Origin: Streptomonospora salina
Lineage (GTDB): Bacteria > Actinomycetota > Actinomycetes > Streptosporangiales > Streptosporangiaceae
DNA: 64,000 bases
Reading direction: 5' to 3'
Assembly: GCF_014204715.1 (NCBI RefSeq)
Contig: NZ_JACHLY010000001.1
Coordinates: 4,982,501-5,046,500, forward strand
How positions within the stretch are numbered: the stretch's first letter is position 1; every line of letters begins with the position of its first letter. The notes below the pieces were generated by a model. It did no database searches and was not told where the DNA came from. It saw only the letters and a list, made by a program, of their open reading frames with translations. This document shows, in pieces, positions 16,622 through 47,905 of this stretch. The position numbers and the translations under genes were made by a program.

Positions 16622-16766
16622 GTGCGAATGATCATCGAATAGCGACCGTTTTTCCAGGCGGATACGCATTCCGCCGCAGTCGGCCCGCCGCGGGCGCGGC
16701 GTGCCGAGTGCGCACGCCCGCATCCGCGGCGGGCTCAGCGGCGGACCGGCAGGGGTGAGCGACGTG

Positions 16767-26474
<9,708 letters not shown>

Positions 26475-26494
26475 GCCCGCCGCCGGAGGCAGCC

Positions 26495-31669
<5,175 letters not shown>

Positions 31670-31749
31670 CCGCCGAACCACCCACCTCCACCGAGCCCGC
31701 CACCCGATGCGGCACCCGCGGCCGCAGGCCCGACACGACTGGGGCGACG

Positions 31750-39264
<7,515 letters not shown>

Positions 39265-39297
39265 CCGTCGCCGAGCGCCGGTGCCCCGGGCCGCGCG

Positions 39298-40278
39298 TCA
39301 GTCCGGATCGCGGTCCCCGGTCCGATCGGGGCCGGGGCGCGCGTCGGCGGGCGGTGTCTGCGCGGGCTCGGGCGGGCGGCGCGTCGCGCCGACGCTGGCG
39401 GCCACCACGCAGGCGACGGCCAGCCACTGCCACAGCGTCAGGAACTGGCCCAGCAGCACCAGCCCCACCAGGGCGGCCGCCGCCGGCTCCAGACTCATCA
39501 GGATGCCGAAGACCCGCGGCGGCATGCGCCGCAGCGCCTGCAGCTCCAGCGTGTAGGGCACGACCGAGGACAGCACCCCGATAGCCGCGCCGATCAGCAG
39601 CAGCCGCGGGTCCAGCAGCGCGGAACCGCCCGCGGCCACCCCCAACGGCGCCACCAGGACCGTGCCGACGACACTGGCCACCGCCAGCCCCGACATGCCC
39701 GAGAACCGGCGGCCGGTGGCGGCGCTGAACACGATGTAGCCCGCCCAGGCCGCCGCCGCGAGCAGCGCGAACAGCACCCCCGCCAGCGTCACCGTCCCGT
39801 CGCTGCGGCCCAGCAGCGCCACGCCCGTCCCGGCCAGCGCCACCCACACCAGGTCGGTCTTGCGGCGCGACCCGATCACCGCCACCGCCAACGGGCCCAG
39901 GAACTCGATGGTGACCGCGATTCCCAGCGGGATGCGCGCGAACGACTGGTAGATGGCCACGTTCATGGTCGCCAGGCACACGCCGAACCCGACCGCCACC
40001 ATCCAGTCGGCGCGCGAGCGGCCGCGCAGCGCCGGGCGGGCCAGCGCCAGCAGCACGACGGCCGACGTCAGCAGCCGCAGCCATACGACCGCGCTGGGCG
40101 GCAGCACCGCGAACAGCCGGCTGGCGATGCCCGCCCCGGCCTGTACGGACAGAGTGCCGATGAGTACGAACCAGGTCGGCGGAATCGTTTCGCCGGCCGC
40201 GCGCAGCAGTCCGGCGCCACGGGGCAGGCGCCTCCGGGTGGGGTCACCGGATGAATCAGCGGCCGCGTTCGTCGTCAC
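39298..40278 (-). CDS. EamA-family (DMT superfamily) membrane transporter
   Basis: This 326-residue membrane protein has about ten hydrophobic helices and the internal duplication of the EamA family, resembling RhtA-type exporters of amino acids or metabolites. Segments include PPSAVVWLRLLTSAVVLL, VAIYQSFARIPLGIAVTIEF, AAAAWAGYIVFSAATGRRF and LEPAAAALVGLVLLGQ. The start is GTG at 40278. It is convergent with the PKS, with only 33 bases between their stops, so it is not in the PKS operon. The substrate is unknown; export of the polyketide is possible but unsupported. Confidence 0.9.
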   Translation of the reverse strand: MTTNAAADSSGDPTRRRLPRGAGLLRAAGETIPPTWFVLIGTLSVQAGAGIASRLFAVLPPSAVVWLRLLTSAVVLLALARPALRGRSRADWMVAVGFGVCLATMNVAIYQSFARIPLGIAVTIEFLGPLAVAVIGSRRKTDLVWVALAGTGVALLGRSDGTVTLAGVLFALLAAAAWAGYIVFSAATGRRFSGMSGLAVASVVGTVLVAPLGVAAGGSALLDPRLLLIGAAIGVLSSVVPYTLELQALRRMPPRVFGILMSLEPAAAALVGLVLLGQFLTLWQWLAVACVVAASVGATRRPPEPAQTPPADARPGPDRTGDRDPD

Positions 40279-40421
40279 GGGCGCCCATCCTATGCGGCGC
40301 CCCGCGCCCCCGCGCCCCGGCTCCGCCCCGCCGGCGGCCCGCCCGAGGTTTCGGGGCTGCGGTCGGACGGAATGCTGACCGTCGCCCCGACATGCGCGAT
40401 CCGAGGCGAGACGAGGAGCCC

Positions 40422-41642
40422 ATGGCGTTTTCGGTGACCTCTGAAGTGGGACGGCTGCGGCAGGTCATCGTGCACCGCCCCGGACTGGAACTGGACCGGA
40501 TCACGCCCTCCAACAACGACGCCCTGCTGTTCGACGACGTGCTGTGGGCCGAGCGGGCGCGCGAGGAGCACGACGCCTTCACCGCGCTGCTGCGCGACCG
40601 CGGCGTCGGGGTGCACCTCTTCGGCGACCTGCTCCAGGACGTCCTGGCACTGCCGGAGGCCCGCGCCTACGTACTGGACTGCGTGTGGGACGAGCGGTTC
40701 TTCGGCCCCATGGCGGTCGGCGCGCTGCGCGCGGCTTTCGAAGCCATGGACCCGGCGAGCCTGTGCCGATTCCTCATCGGCGGCATCACCAAGCGCGAAC
40801 TGCTGGAGCGCATCGCCGAGCCGCGCTCGGTGTGGCTGCACACCCTCGGCCCCGACGACTTCGTCCTCACCCCGCTGCCCAACCACCTCTTCACCCGCGA
40901 CACCTCCTGCTGGATCGGCGGCGGCGTGTCGATCAACGCAATGCGCAAGAAGGCGCGGCGCCGCGAAACCATCCACTACGAGGCCGTCTACCGCTGGCAT
41001 CCGCGCTTCGCCGGCGCGGACTTCGAGCTGTGGAACCCGGGACACGCCTGGGGCCCGGCCACCGTCGAAGGCGGCGACATCATGCCGATCGGCAACGGGG
41101 CGGTGCTGGTGGGCATGAGCGAGCGGACCCAGCCCCAGGCCGTGGAGATGCTCGCCCACGAGCTGTTCGCCCGCGGCGGCGCCCGGCGGCTGCTGGGGCT
41201 GCGGATGCCCCAGGCCCGCGCCATCATGCACTTGGACACGGTGATGACCTGCGTCGACCGCGGCGTGTTCACCAAGTACGCCGGACTCGGGATGCTGCCC
41301 TCCTACACCGTCGAGCCCGGCGACACCGGCAAGGGGCTGAAGGTCACCGACCACCCGCCCGAGCGCATGCACGACGCCGTCGCCGAGGCGGCCGGGCTCG
41401 ACGAGATCACCGTGCTCACCCCGACCCAGGACGTGTTCTCCTCCGAGCGCGAGCAGTGGGACGACGGCTGCAACGTCGTCGCGCTGGAGCCCGGCGTGGT
41501 CGTCGCCTACGAGCGCAACGCCGCGTCCAACGCCTATCTGCGCGGGCACGGCGTGGAGGTGTTGGAGATCAGCGGCAGCGAACTGGGCCGTGGACGCGGC
41601 GGCCCCCACTGCATGACCTGCCCCCTGGAGCGGGACGAATAG
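40422..41642 (+). CDS. arcA: Arginine deiminase
   Basis: This 406-residue enzyme hydrolyses L-arginine to citrulline and ammonia. The guanidino-modifying-enzyme fold is recognised from SEVGRLRQVIVHRPG, PLPNHLFTRDTSCWI, VEGGDIMPIGNGAVLVGMSE, the catalytic His region MHLDTVMTC and the catalytic Cys near the end in GGPHCMTCPL. The ATG at 40422 follows GAGGAG. It stands alone: no ornithine carbamoyltransferase or carbamate kinase gene adjoins it, so a complete ATP-yielding pathway is not encoded here. It diverges from the EamA transporter, which might move a related metabolite. Confidence 0.96.
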   Translation: MAFSVTSEVGRLRQVIVHRPGLELDRITPSNNDALLFDDVLWAERAREEHDAFTALLRDRGVGVHLFGDLLQDVLALPEARAYVLDCVWDERFFGPMAVGALRAAFEAMDPASLCRFLIGGITKRELLERIAEPRSVWLHTLGPDDFVLTPLPNHLFTRDTSCWIGGGVSINAMRKKARRRETIHYEAVYRWHPRFAGADFELWNPGHAWGPATVEGGDIMPIGNGAVLVGMSERTQPQAVEMLAHELFARGGARRLLGLRMPQARAIMHLDTVMTCVDRGVFTKYAGLGMLPSYTVEPGDTGKGLKVTDHPPERMHDAVAEAAGLDEITVLTPTQDVFSSEREQWDDGCNVVALEPGVVVAYERNAASNAYLRGHGVEVLEISGSELGRGRGGPHCMTCPLERDE

Positions 41643-41763
41643 GCCGGTGACGGGGCCGCCGAAGCCCCTGCGGATGCGACGGAGCCCGGTATCAGTGCCG
41701 TGCGCGTCCCGCGCCGTCCGGCGCTGGGGTTCCGCCCGAGCCCCGATGCGCCCCGCACACGGT

Positions 41764-42144
41764 TCAGCGTGCCCGTGCGGGATCGTCCCGAGCCCCCGGA
41801 TCGGCGGCGTTCCGGCCCCGGGAGGAGGCGCCGCGGCGCGGCACCGCCGCCACCGCGGCCGCCAGCGCCAGCATCCAGGCCAGCGCGTCCACGGCCGGCT
41901 GGATCAGGATCATCGCCGGCCCGACGACCGTCTGCCGACCCACCCCGGCGCCCGCCTGCAGCAGCAGCCACGCGAACGGCAGCGCCGCTGCCGCGAGGTG
42001 CACCGACAGCGCCGCCCACATCAGCCGCGCCCGTGCGGGACGGCGGCGGACCAGCACCACCCCGCCGACCGCGAGCACCACCAGCGGCGGTCCCAGCGAG
42101 CGGATCAGCGCCACCGACGGCACCCCGATGAACTCCACGCGCAC
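41764..42144 (-). CDS. Small hypothetical membrane protein
   Basis: This 126-residue protein has three likely transmembrane helices (SLGPPLVVLAVGGVVLV, WAALSVHLAAAALPFAWLLL and VDALAWMLALAAAVAAV) and a basic C-terminal tail. I do not recognise a named family. GTG at 42144 or 42138 may be the start; neither has a clear ribosome site. It lies 75 bases downstream of the ABC permease gene on the same strand and may be transcribed with it. Translation is plausible from the hydrophobic pattern, but evidence is limited. Confidence 0.6.
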   Translation of the reverse strand: MRVEFIGVPSVALIRSLGPPLVVLAVGGVVLVRRRPARARLMWAALSVHLAAAALPFAWLLLQAGAGVGRQTVVGPAMILIQPAVDALAWMLALAAAVAAVPRRGASSRGRNAADPGARDDPARAR

Positions 42145-42219
42145 GACCTTATCGGGCGGGCGTCCGGCCGGGGCCCCGCCCGCCCGCAGAAGCCGCGGGT
42201 CGGGCCGCGCGGGCGGGGC

Positions 42220-43011
42220 TCACTCCCAGCGGAAGTACCGCGCTGCCAGCACCGCGCCGACCGCCGCCCAGACCGCCAGCACCGCGACGGGCACCGCCGA
42301 CGGCGCGGACCCGTCGGCAAGCACGCCGCGCAGCCCTTCGGACAGCGCGGTGATCGGCAGCGCCTCGACCACCGGCTGCACCGCCGGGGGAAGCCGGCCG
42401 GTCGGGAAGACCACCCCGCCCAGCCCCAGCAGCACCACGTAGACGAGATTGGCCGCCGCCAGGGTCGCCTCCGCCCGCAGTGTCCCGGCCATCAGCAGCG
42501 CCAGAGCGGTGAAACAGGCCGTGGCCAGCAGGACCAGCAGCACCGCGTAGGCGGCGCCGGCCGCGTCGGCCTGCGGGCTCCAGCCCAGCGCCGCGGCGGT
42601 GGCGCAGATGAGCACGATCTGCACGGTCTGCACCGCCAGCACCGCCAGGGTTTTGGCCGCCAGCAGCCCGCCGCGCGGCAGCGGTGTGGCGCCCAACCGC
42701 TTGAGTACTCCGTAGCGGCGTTCGAACCCCGTGCCGATCGCCTGGCCGGTGAAGGACGTGGACAGCACGGCCAGCGCCAGCACACCCGGCGTGAGGAAGT
42801 CCACGCGCGGCCCCGGCCCCAGATCGAGCACGGGCGTGACGCTGAAGCCCGTCAGCAGCAGCAGCGGGATGACCATGGTCAGAAGCAGCTGCTCGCCGTT
42901 GCGCAGCATGATGCGCAGCTCCATGGACGCCTGCGCGGCGACCATGCGGTGCGGCGGCGCCGCCCCGGGAGCGGGGGTGAACACGTCGGTTTCGGTGCGG
43001 GATCGGATCAT
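42220..43011 (-). CDS. ABC-2-type exporter permease
   Basis: This 263-residue membrane protein of the ABC-2 permease family has six hydrophobic segments, including LLTMVIPLLLLTGFSV, LTPGVLALAVLSTSFTGQAI, AVLLVLLATACFTALALLMAG and VYVVLLGLGGVVFPTG. Segments such as ERRYGVLKRLGATPLPR and LPITALSEGLRGVL are typical of drug-export permeases. The ATG at 43011 lies three bases after the ATPase stop, so the two genes form one transporter. The substrate is unknown. Confidence 0.92.
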   Translation of the reverse strand: MIRSRTETDVFTPAPGAAPPHRMVAAQASMELRIMLRNGEQLLLTMVIPLLLLTGFSVTPVLDLGPGPRVDFLTPGVLALAVLSTSFTGQAIGTGFERRYGVLKRLGATPLPRGGLLAAKTLAVLAVQTVQIVLICATAAALGWSPQADAAGAAYAVLLVLLATACFTALALLMAGTLRAEATLAAANLVYVVLLGLGGVVFPTGRLPPAVQPVVEALPITALSEGLRGVLADGSAPSAVPVAVLAVWAAVGAVLAARYFRWE

Positions 43012-43013
43012 GG

Positions 43014-43982
43014 TCAGCGCAAGTCTCGGCCGGTGAGTTCGAGGAAGACGTCTTCGAGACTGCGCCGCTGCACGCGCAGTCCTTCGGGGGACACGCCGTT
43101 GGCGGCGCACCAGGTGCCCACGGTGGCGACCAGTTCGGGGCCGACCCCGTCGCAGGCCTCGGCGGTGACGGCGTATTCGGTGCGCGGGGCGGCTGCGCGC
43201 CCTTCGCCGGGCTCGCGCCCGTTCTCGCCGCGCCGCTCGATCCGGGTGGAGGCGGGCAGCGCGGCCCCCAGCGCGGCGGTGTCCAGGCCGGCGTCGGCAC
43301 GGAAGCGCAGCTCCTGGCGGGAGTCGGTCAGCTCGCCGGGGGCGTCGGCGGCCACGGTGCGGCCGTGGTCGATGATCACCACGTGGTCGGCGAGCCGTTC
43401 GGCCTCCTCCATGTAGTGGGTCGTCAGGACCACGCCGACCCCGCTGTCGCGCAGTTCGGCGATGAGGTCCCAGGTGGCGTGGCGGGCCTGCGGGTCCAGT
43501 CCGGCGGTGGGCTCGTCGAGGAAGACCAGCTCGGGGCGGCCCACCACGGCCGCGGCCAGCGACAACCGCTGCTGCTGGCCGCCGGAGAGGCGGCGGAAGG
43601 GCGTCGCGGCCGCGGAGAGCAGGCCCAGGCGCTCCAGCAGCGCGCCGGGCGGGACCGGGCGGGCGTGGAAGGAGGCCACCAGGCGCAGCCACTCGCCGGC
43701 GCGGGCGCCGGTGGGCACGCCACCCGACTGCAGCATCACCCCCACGCGGGGTTTGAGCGCGGCGGCGTCGGCCGCGGGGTCCATCCCCAGTACCCGCACC
43801 CGGCCCGCGTCGGCGCGCCGGAACCCCTCGCAGGTCTCGACGGTGCTGGTTTTGCCGGCGCCGTTGGGACCGAGGAGCGCGGTGACCGCGCCGCGGGCCG
43901 CGGAGAACGTCAGGCCCGCCACGGCGGTGGTCGCGCCGTAGCGCTTGACCAGATCGGTGGCCTCGACCGCGGCTGTCTCCAT
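43014..43982 (-). CDS. ABC-2-type exporter ATP-binding protein
   Basis: This 322-residue ATPase has Walker A GPNGAGKTST, signature LSGGQQQRLSLAAAV, Walker B LVFLDEPTAGLDP and the H-loop TTHYMEEAERLADHV. The C-terminal ~100 residues form the extra domain common in drug-export ATPases and end SLEDVFLELTGRDLR. The ATG at 43982 (METAAVEATDLVKRYG) has no clear upstream ribosome site, so a leaderless transcript is possible. It works with the permease encoded next to it. The substrate is unknown. Confidence 0.94.
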   Translation of the reverse strand: METAAVEATDLVKRYGATTAVAGLTFSAARGAVTALLGPNGAGKTSTVETCEGFRRADAGRVRVLGMDPAADAAALKPRVGVMLQSGGVPTGARAGEWLRLVASFHARPVPPGALLERLGLLSAAATPFRRLSGGQQQRLSLAAAVVGRPELVFLDEPTAGLDPQARHATWDLIAELRDSGVGVVLTTHYMEEAERLADHVVIIDHGRTVAADAPGELTDSRQELRFRADAGLDTAALGAALPASTRIERRGENGREPGEGRAAAPRTEYAVTAEACDGVGPELVATVGTWCAANGVSPEGLRVQRRSLEDVFLELTGRDLR

Positions 43983-44460
43983 GGCACCCGAGTCTAGGGC
44001 GGGGGGCGGGCCGACCTGCACCGGCCCGGCACCGGCGAAGTACCGACTGCCCCGAGGGGGTTCGGCCACGAATAAGGCGTGGCCGACCCGAGGGGGTTGG
44101 TGGTGGCGCAGGCGTGGCCACCCCGAGGGGGTGGTCACCGTCAAGGGGCGGCCGGCCCGAGGGGGTGAGCTGCGGCAATGGGGCGCAACTCGCCCAGCGA
44201 GTGAGCCAGCTTGCCGCCGAGCGCACGCCGCACCTGCGAGCAGGAGCCCGGCCCCGGCGCGCTGGTGATTCGGGCCCTGGGGTGGTGGGGGCGACGGGTG
44301 GGAATCACAGCCCCCTGTGGTTGTTGTCCTGTCCGGGTAGGTGGCCGCGGCGCCGCAGCCGTGGTCCGGCCGCAACGCCGGTCAGGCAAGGCTGTCCTGC
44401 GTGATCGACCGCATCGCGGGGCGTTTGCCTGCCGGGACTTATTTACGCCACACTGATGTT
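43983..44460. other. Gene-free divergent region between the ABC exporter and sufR
   Basis: These ~480 bases hold no supported gene. The left half carries a repeat array (44049-44179). The right half carries the sufR promoter region, and the SufR-like palindrome spans its end. Confidence 0.5.
44049..44179. repeat. Array of four CCCGAGGGGGT elements in imperfect 34-36 bp repeats
   Basis: The 11-mer CCCGAGGGGGT occurs at 44051, 44087, 44122 and 44156, with spacings of 36, 35 and 34 bases. In three of the units it is preceded by GGCGTGGCC or a close variant. The third unit can fold as CCACCCC-GAG-GGGGTGG. The near-constant spacing and divergent-promoter position suggest a cluster of protein-binding sites or a local tandem duplication; the function is unknown. 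Confidence 0.75.
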
Positions 44461-44464
44461 GTGA
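44450..44464. promoter_or_regulatory. Candidate SufR operator overlapping the sufR start
   Basis: ACACT-GATGT-TGTGA fits the ACACT-N5-TGTGA palindrome I recall being reported for mycobacterial SufR. It overlaps the GTG start of sufR. Binding of the Fe-S-loaded regulator here would repress the whole suf operon. Confidence 0.6.
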
Positions 44465-45318
44465 AAAACGTGGGGAACCGAGAGCAGCCAGAGGAAGGCG
44501 CCGTCGCCGGCGCCTCTGCGGCCGCGCCCGGTCCCGAACGGGGTGCCGAGAACGGAACGCGCGCACGTGTCGCGCGGCTGATCCTCGAGCACGGGCCGAT
44601 CACCGCCGCCATGCTGGGCGAGCGGCTCGGCCTCACCCCGGCGGCCATCCGCCGCCACCTCGACAATCTGATGAACGACGGCATGGTCGAAGCCCGCGAC
44701 TCCCGCAGCCGCGGGCGCCGCGGCCGCGGCCGGCCGGCCCGGGTCTTCGCGGTCACCGAGGCCGGGCGCGACGCCTTCGTGCACGGCTACGACGACCTCG
44801 CCGCCAGCGCGCTGCGGTTCCTCTCGGAGAAGGCCGGATCCCAGGCCGTCGCCGAGTTCGCCCGGCGCCAGGTCGGCGACCTGGAACGGCGCTACCGCCC
44901 GATACTGGCCGCCGCGCCGCCCCAGCAGCGCATCCGGCTCCTGGCCGAGGCGCTGTCCAACGACGGCTACGCGGCCTCGGCGGGCGAGGCTCCGGCGCCG
45001 GGCGGCGGCGACCAGCTGTGCCAGCACCACTGCCCGGTGGCCCACGTCGCCACGGAGTTCCCCGAGCTGTGCGAGGCCGAGGTCGAGGTCTTCGAGCGGC
45101 TGCTGGGCACTCCGGTGCGGCGGTTGGCCACCATCGCCCACGGCGACGGCGTGTGCACCACACACGTCACCCCGCGCGACATCAGCGCGGCCGATCCCCC
45201 TCCCGCGGGGGAGCCGGTCCAGTCGCGCACCGATGAGAACACGTCCGCCCCGTCCCGGAAGGGGCAAGGGCGGGCAACGTCAGATGAAGGACGTCTGAGT
45301 CCAGGAGGATCCGCGTAA
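44461..45318 (+). CDS. sufR: SufR-family Fe-S-sensing transcriptional repressor
   Basis: This ~285-residue regulator has an N-terminal winged helix (about residues 40-110: [58 protein letters not shown]). The C-terminal sensor has clustered Cys residues in [20 protein letters not shown] that probably ligate an Fe-S cluster. SufR proteins repress the suf operon when cluster supply is adequate. GTG at 44461 is chosen by position; the overlapping palindrome suggests a leaderless or very short leader, and GTG at 44470 is possible. Its stop overlaps the sufB ATG (TAATG), so it is the first gene of the suf operon. Confidence 0.93.
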   Translation: MKNVGNREQPEEGAVAGASAAAPGPERGAENGTRARVARLILEHGPITAAMLGERLGLTPAAIRRHLDNLMNDGMVEARDSRSRGRRGRGRPARVFAVTEAGRDAFVHGYDDLAASALRFLSEKAGSQAVAEFARRQVGDLERRYRPILAAAPPQQRIRLLAEALSNDGYAASAGEAPAPGGGDQLCQHHCPVAHVATEFPELCEAEVEVFERLLGTPVRRLATIAHGDGVCTTHVTPRDISAADPPPAGEPVQSRTDENTSAPSRKGQGRATSDEGRLSPGGSA

Positions 45319-46730
45319 TGACGTCTACCGCGCACCCCGAGCTCGACGGGCTCGGCACCTACGAGTACGGCTGGGCCGACTCCGATGAGGCCGGCGCCTC
45401 CGCTCGCCGCGGCGTGGACGAGGATGTCGTCCGCGACATCTCCGCCAAGAAGGACGAGCCGGAGTGGATGGAGAAGCTCCGTCTCAAGGCGCTGCGCCTG
45501 TTCGGCAAGAAGCCGCTGCCCGAGTGGGGTGCCGATCTGTCGGGGATCGACTTCGACAACATCAAGTACTTCGTGCGGTCCACCGAGCAGCAGGCCGCCT
45601 CCTGGGAGGAGCTGCCGGAGGACATCAAGAACACCTACGACAAGCTGGGCATCCCCGAGGCCGAGAAGCAGCGCCTGGTCGCCGGTGTCGCCGCGCAGTA
45701 CGAGTCCGAAGTCGTCTACCACCAGATCCGCGAGGACCTGGAGGCGCAGGGCGTCCTCTTCCTCGACACCGACACCGCGCTGAAGGAGCACCCCGAGCTC
45801 TTCCAGGAGTACTACGGCACGGTCATCCCGCCCGGCGACAACAAGTTCGCTTCCCTCAACACCGCCGTGTGGAGCGGCGGCTCGTTCATCTACGTGCCCC
45901 CGAACGTGCACGTCGAGATCCCGCTGCAGGCCTACTTCCGGATCAACACCGAGAACATGGGCCAGTTCGAGCGCACGCTGATCATCGTCGACGAGGGCGC
46001 CTACGTCCACTACGTCGAGGGCTGCACCGCGCCGATCTACAAGACGGACTCGCTGCACTCGGCGGTCGTGGAGATCGTCGTCAAGAAGAACGCCCGCTGC
46101 CGGTACACGACCATCCAGAACTGGTCGAACAACGTCTACAACCTGGTCACCAAGCGCGCCGTCGCCTACGAGGGCGCCACCATGGAGTGGATCGACGGCA
46201 ACATCGGCTCCCAGGTGACGATGAAGTACCCGGCGATCTACCTGATGGGCGAGCACGCCAAGGGCGAGACCCTGTCGGTGGCCTTCGCGGGCCAGGGCCA
46301 GCACCAGGACGCCGGCTCCAAGATGGTGCACTGCGCGCCCAACACCTCCTCGACCATCGTCTCCAAGTCGGTGGCGCGCGGAGGCGGGCGGGCCTCCTAC
46401 CGGGGGCTCATCCAGGTGCAGGAGGGCGCCGACCACGCCAAATCCACGGTCAAGTGCGACGCGCTGCTCATCGACACCGAGAGCCGCTCGGACACATACC
46501 CCTACAACGACATCCGCGAGGACGACGTGGAGATGGGCCACGAGGCCACCGTCTCCAAGGTCAGCGAGGACCAGCTCTTCTACCTGATGAGCCGCGGTCT
46601 GGACGAGGACGAGGCCATGGCGATGATCGTCCGCGGGTTCGTCGAGCCCATCGCGCGCGAACTCCCCATGGAGTACGCGCTGGAACTCAACCGGCTGATC
46701 GAGCTGCAGATGGAAGGAGCGGTCGGTTAA
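45318..46730 (+). CDS. sufB: Fe-S cluster assembly scaffold SufB
   Basis: This 470-residue core scaffold of the SufBCD complex builds Fe-S clusters in the cytoplasm. It is recognised by [40 protein letters not shown], the central beta-helix, and the conserved C-terminal Cys region [14 protein letters not shown]. The ATG overlaps the sufR stop, with AGGAGG ten bases upstream. The length is normal, and no intein interrupts it, unlike some actinobacterial SufB proteins. Confidence 0.98.
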   Translation: MTSTAHPELDGLGTYEYGWADSDEAGASARRGVDEDVVRDISAKKDEPEWMEKLRLKALRLFGKKPLPEWGADLSGIDFDNIKYFVRSTEQQAASWEELPEDIKNTYDKLGIPEAEKQRLVAGVAAQYESEVVYHQIREDLEAQGVLFLDTDTALKEHPELFQEYYGTVIPPGDNKFASLNTAVWSGGSFIYVPPNVHVEIPLQAYFRINTENMGQFERTLIIVDEGAYVHYVEGCTAPIYKTDSLHSAVVEIVVKKNARCRYTTIQNWSNNVYNLVTKRAVAYEGATMEWIDGNIGSQVTMKYPAIYLMGEHAKGETLSVAFAGQGQHQDAGSKMVHCAPNTSSTIVSKSVARGGGRASYRGLIQVQEGADHAKSTVKCDALLIDTESRSDTYPYNDIREDDVEMGHEATVSKVSEDQLFYLMSRGLDEDEAMAMIVRGFVEPIARELPMEYALELNRLIELQMEGAVG

Positions 46731-46732
46731 GC

Positions 46733-47905
46733 ATGGCCAGCCCCAATCTCGGAATCCGCGAGCACTCCCACGGCGGGGAGGACGTCCCCGTTTCGCACCT
46801 GGACGTGCACGGATCCTTCGAGTCCGCGAGTTTCCCCGTGCCCAACGGGCGCGAGGAGGAGTGGCGCTTCACGCCGCTGCGCCGACTGCGCGGCCTGCAC
46901 CAGGGCCGCGAGATCGCCGACGGCACCGTGACCGTCGAGGTCTCCGGTCCTGAGCAGGCCGTCGTCGAGCGGGTGGGTCGCGACGACCCCCGGCTCGGCG
47001 CGTCGTTCCTGCCCAGCGACCGCGTCAGCGCCCTGGCCTGGGAGAGCTTCACCGACTTCAACCCGGCCACGGTGGTGACCGTGCCCAAGGACACCGAGCT
47101 CACCGAGACGGTGTTCGTCAAGATCACCGGCACCGAGCACGGCGACGCCTACGGTCACACCGTGGTGCGCGCCGAGCCGCACTCGGCGGCCACCGTCGTG
47201 CTGGAGTACGCCGGCTCGGCCGTCTACGCCGACAACGTCGAGTTCGTCGTCGAGGACGGCGCTTCGCTGACGGTGATCAGCCTGCAGGACTGGAACGACG
47301 ACGCCGTCCAAGTCTCCCACCACTACGCCACGGTGAACCGCGACGCCCGCTTCCGCAGCTTCGTGATCACCCTCGGGGGCGACCTGGTGCGCCTGTCGCC
47401 CAGTGTCCGCTACAGGGGCACCGGTGGCGACGCCGAGCTGCACGGCCTCTACTTCACCGGCGCGGCCCAGCATCACGAGCACCGCTCGCTGATCGACCAC
47501 AACGTGTCCAACACCCGCAGCCGCGTCGAGTACAAGGGCGCGCTCAGCGGCGAGGACGCCCACGCGGTGTGGATCGGCGACGTCATCATCGGCGAAGGCA
47601 CCACCGGCACCGACTCCTACGAGCACAACCGCAACCTGGTGCTCACCGACGGGACCCGGGTCGACTCCGTGCCCAACCTGGAGATCTTCACCGGTGAGGT
47701 CGAGGGCGCCGGCCACGCCAGCGCCAGCGGCCGCCTCGACGACATCCACCTGTTCTATCTGCAGTCGCGCGGCGTCCCCGCCGACGAGGCGCGGCGCCTG
47801 GTGATCCGGGGCTACTTCCAGGAGCTCATCGGCCGTATCGAGGTCCCCGAGCTGCGCGACCGCATCATGGACGAGGTGGAGGAGAAGCTGGCCCGCCATG
47901 AGTGA
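46733..47905 (+). CDS. sufD: Fe-S cluster assembly protein SufD
   Basis: This 390-residue SufB paralogue forms the SufBC2D complex. Segments are EEEWRFTPLRRL, SLIDHNVSNTRSRVEYKGAL, SYEHNRNLVLTDGTRVDSVPNLEI and GRLDDIHLFYLQSRGVPADE, including the conserved His used in cluster assembly. It begins two bases after the sufB stop, and its end overlaps the Rieske gene by eight bases, so translation is probably coupled. Confidence 0.97.
   Translation: MASPNLGIREHSHGGEDVPVSHLDVHGSFESASFPVPNGREEEWRFTPLRRLRGLHQGREIADGTVTVEVSGPEQAVVERVGRDDPRLGASFLPSDRVSALAWESFTDFNPATVVTVPKDTELTETVFVKITGTEHGDAYGHTVVRAEPHSAATVVLEYAGSAVYADNVEFVVEDGASLTVISLQDWNDDAVQVSHHYATVNRDARFRSFVITLGGDLVRLSPSVRYRGTGGDAELHGLYFTGAAQHHEHRSLIDHNVSNTRSRVEYKGALSGEDAHAVWIGDVIIGEGTTGTDSYEHNRNLVLTDGTRVDSVPNLEIFTGEVEGAGHASASGRLDDIHLFYLQSRGVPADEARRLVIRGYFQELIGRIEVPELRDRIMDEVEEKLARHE

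Larger units (their letters stand above)
16212..16766 (+). other. Long leader and promoter region of the PKS operon
   Basis: These ~555 bases hold no large gene. They are less GC-rich than their surroundings between about 16300 and 16390. They contain a promoter-like pair (16304-16332), a small hairpin GCCCC-TTTT-GGGGC near 16363-16378, a possible short reading frame (16438-16572) and an inverted repeat (16602-16621). All are listed separately except the small hairpin. Confidence 0.5.

Noticed and set aside
39298-40278. EamA transporter as dedicated exporter of the polyketide
   Set aside because: It is convergent with the PKS, and its family mainly handles small polar metabolites. Proximity alone is not support.
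44049-44179. CRISPR-like array
   Set aside because: The conserved part is only 11 bases, the intervening sequences are related to each other, not unique, and there are no cas genes.
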